30,788 nt of DNA from Bacteroidales bacterium (lineage in GTDB: Bacteria > Bacteroidota > Bacteroidia > Bacteroidales > UBA932), in the NCBI GenBank assembly GCA_024695285.1, contig JAILIM010000013.1:1-30788 (forward strand). Reading direction: 5' to 3'. Shown piece after piece: positions 30,264 to 30,788 of this stretch (positions are counted from its first letter, which is position 1; the number at the start of each line of letters is the position of its first letter). A model generated the notes under the pieces. That model was not told the origin of the DNA. It searched no databases and saw nothing but the letters and a program-made list of their open reading frames with translations. The translations under genes were made by a program, and so were the position numbers.

Positions 30264-30788
30264 ATGAAAAAGATATTCTTTGCAGCCGCAGCACTGCTCA
30301 CCCTCGTCTGCTGCACCCCAAAATCTGCACATCCGGAATGGACCTACGACAGCGTCGTCTATGAGGTCAACATCCGCCAGTTCAGCCCCGAAGGCACATT
30401 CAAGGGCGTGGAGGCCCAGCTCCCCCGCCTCAAGGAACTCGGAGTCGACGTGCTCTGGCTGATGCCCATGTACAAGATCGGCGAAGTGGAGCGCAAGGGC
30501 TCCCTGGGCTCCTACTACGCCATCTCCGACTACTGCGCAGTGAACCCCGAATTCGGCACGATGGAGGACTTCGAGGCCCTGCTGGGCGCCGCCCACGCAC
30601 AGGGATTCAAGGTCATCCTCGACTGGGTGGCCAACCAGACCTCCCCGGACAACGTGTGGATGACCACCAAGCCCGCCGACTTCTACGAGCGCGACTCCCT
30701 GGGCAACGCCATCTGGGAGTACGACTGGACCGACACCCGCAGCCTAAACTACGAGAACAAAGAGGTCTGGAAGGCTCAGGACGAAGCC
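30264..30788 (+). CDS. GH13 alpha-amylase family lipoprotein, N-terminal part
   Basis: The 175 visible residues start with a lipoprotein signal (LTLVCC, Cys16 or Cys17) and enter a GH13 barrel: WTYDSVVYEVNIRQFSPEGTFKGVEAQLPRLKELGVDVLWLMPM, SYYAISDYCAVNPEFGTMEDFEALL and region I DWVANQ (residues 120-125). Region I normally ends in His (NH); here residue 125 is Gln, encoded by CAG. The nucleophile and acid/base regions lie beyond the right edge. It follows the GH53 gene by 3 bases. It is likely an alpha-glucan hydrolase, but the missing His leaves activity open. Confidence 0.9.
   Translation, partial: MKKIFFAAAALLTLVCCTPKSAHPEWTYDSVVYEVNIRQFSPEGTFKGVEAQLPRLKELGVDVLWLMPMYKIGEVERKGSLGSYYAISDYCAVNPEFGTMEDFEALLGAAHAQGFKVILDWVANQTSPDNVWMTTKPADFYERDSLGNAIWEYDWTDTRSLNYENKEVWKAQDEA

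Noticed and set aside
1..30788. tRNA, rRNA, tmRNA, SRP RNA or RNase P RNA genes
   Set aside because: I found no recognisable conserved stretches of these RNAs in the intergenic regions.

Overview
The window comes from a Bacteroidota genome, most likely order Bacteroidales, and by gene content a gut- or rumen-type glycan degrader. The evidence is a SusC/SusD/SusE-F/SusG starch locus, three families largely restricted to Bacteroidota (DUF4270, DUF3098, DUF4294) and several promoters of the phylum's TTTG / TAnnTTTG type. Coding DNA is fairly GC-rich with strong use of C-ending codons. I cannot name a genus from these data.

Layout. (1) 1-7660, minus strand: a compact ribosomal protein operon in transcription order rplP-rpmC-rpsQ-rplN-rplX-rplE-rpsN-rpsH-rplF-rplR-rpsE-rpmD-rplO-secY-map-infA-rpmJ-rpsM, with rpsM cut by the window edge. 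The upstream half of the usual S10 cluster (rpsJ to rpsC) is not next to rplP. In its place is a promoter and about 560 bases of gene-free, hairpin-rich DNA. (2) 8218-10753, minus strand: a DUF4270 lipoprotein with a Gly/Tyr-rich tract and a short GT5 glycogen-synthase-like protein. (3) 10823-13485, plus strand: ftsX, DUF3098, uppP and an lpxH-like phosphoesterase, an envelope operon. A DUF4294 gene converges on it. (4) 14283-26720, plus strand: a starch utilisation locus with an MFS sugar transporter, SusC, SusD, a giant SusE/F-like lipoprotein and the SusG amylase. (5) 26721-28836: the housekeeping genes uvrC and acpP. (6) 29133-30788: a GH53 endo-galactanase lipoprotein and the start of a second GH13 lipoprotein.

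How it works together. SusE/F and SusD would capture starch at the cell surface, the surface amylase SusG would cut it, SusC would import the oligosaccharides through the outer membrane with TonB energy, and the MFS protein would take maltose-type sugars across the inner membrane. No SusR-type regulator, SusA or SusB is present in the window.

The most unusual object is the 1392-residue SusE/F-like protein at 20455-24633. It carries six tandem starch-binding-type modules, where SusE has two and SusF three, fused to a C-terminal region of about 530 residues built of Cys-x-Asn-x-Gly repeats that looks like a right-handed beta-helix. Other points worth a look are strong Shine-Dalgarno sequences before rplR, rpmD and rplO in a phylum that rarely uses them, a perfect 10-bp inverted repeat spanning the acpP promoter, and the break in the S10 cluster.
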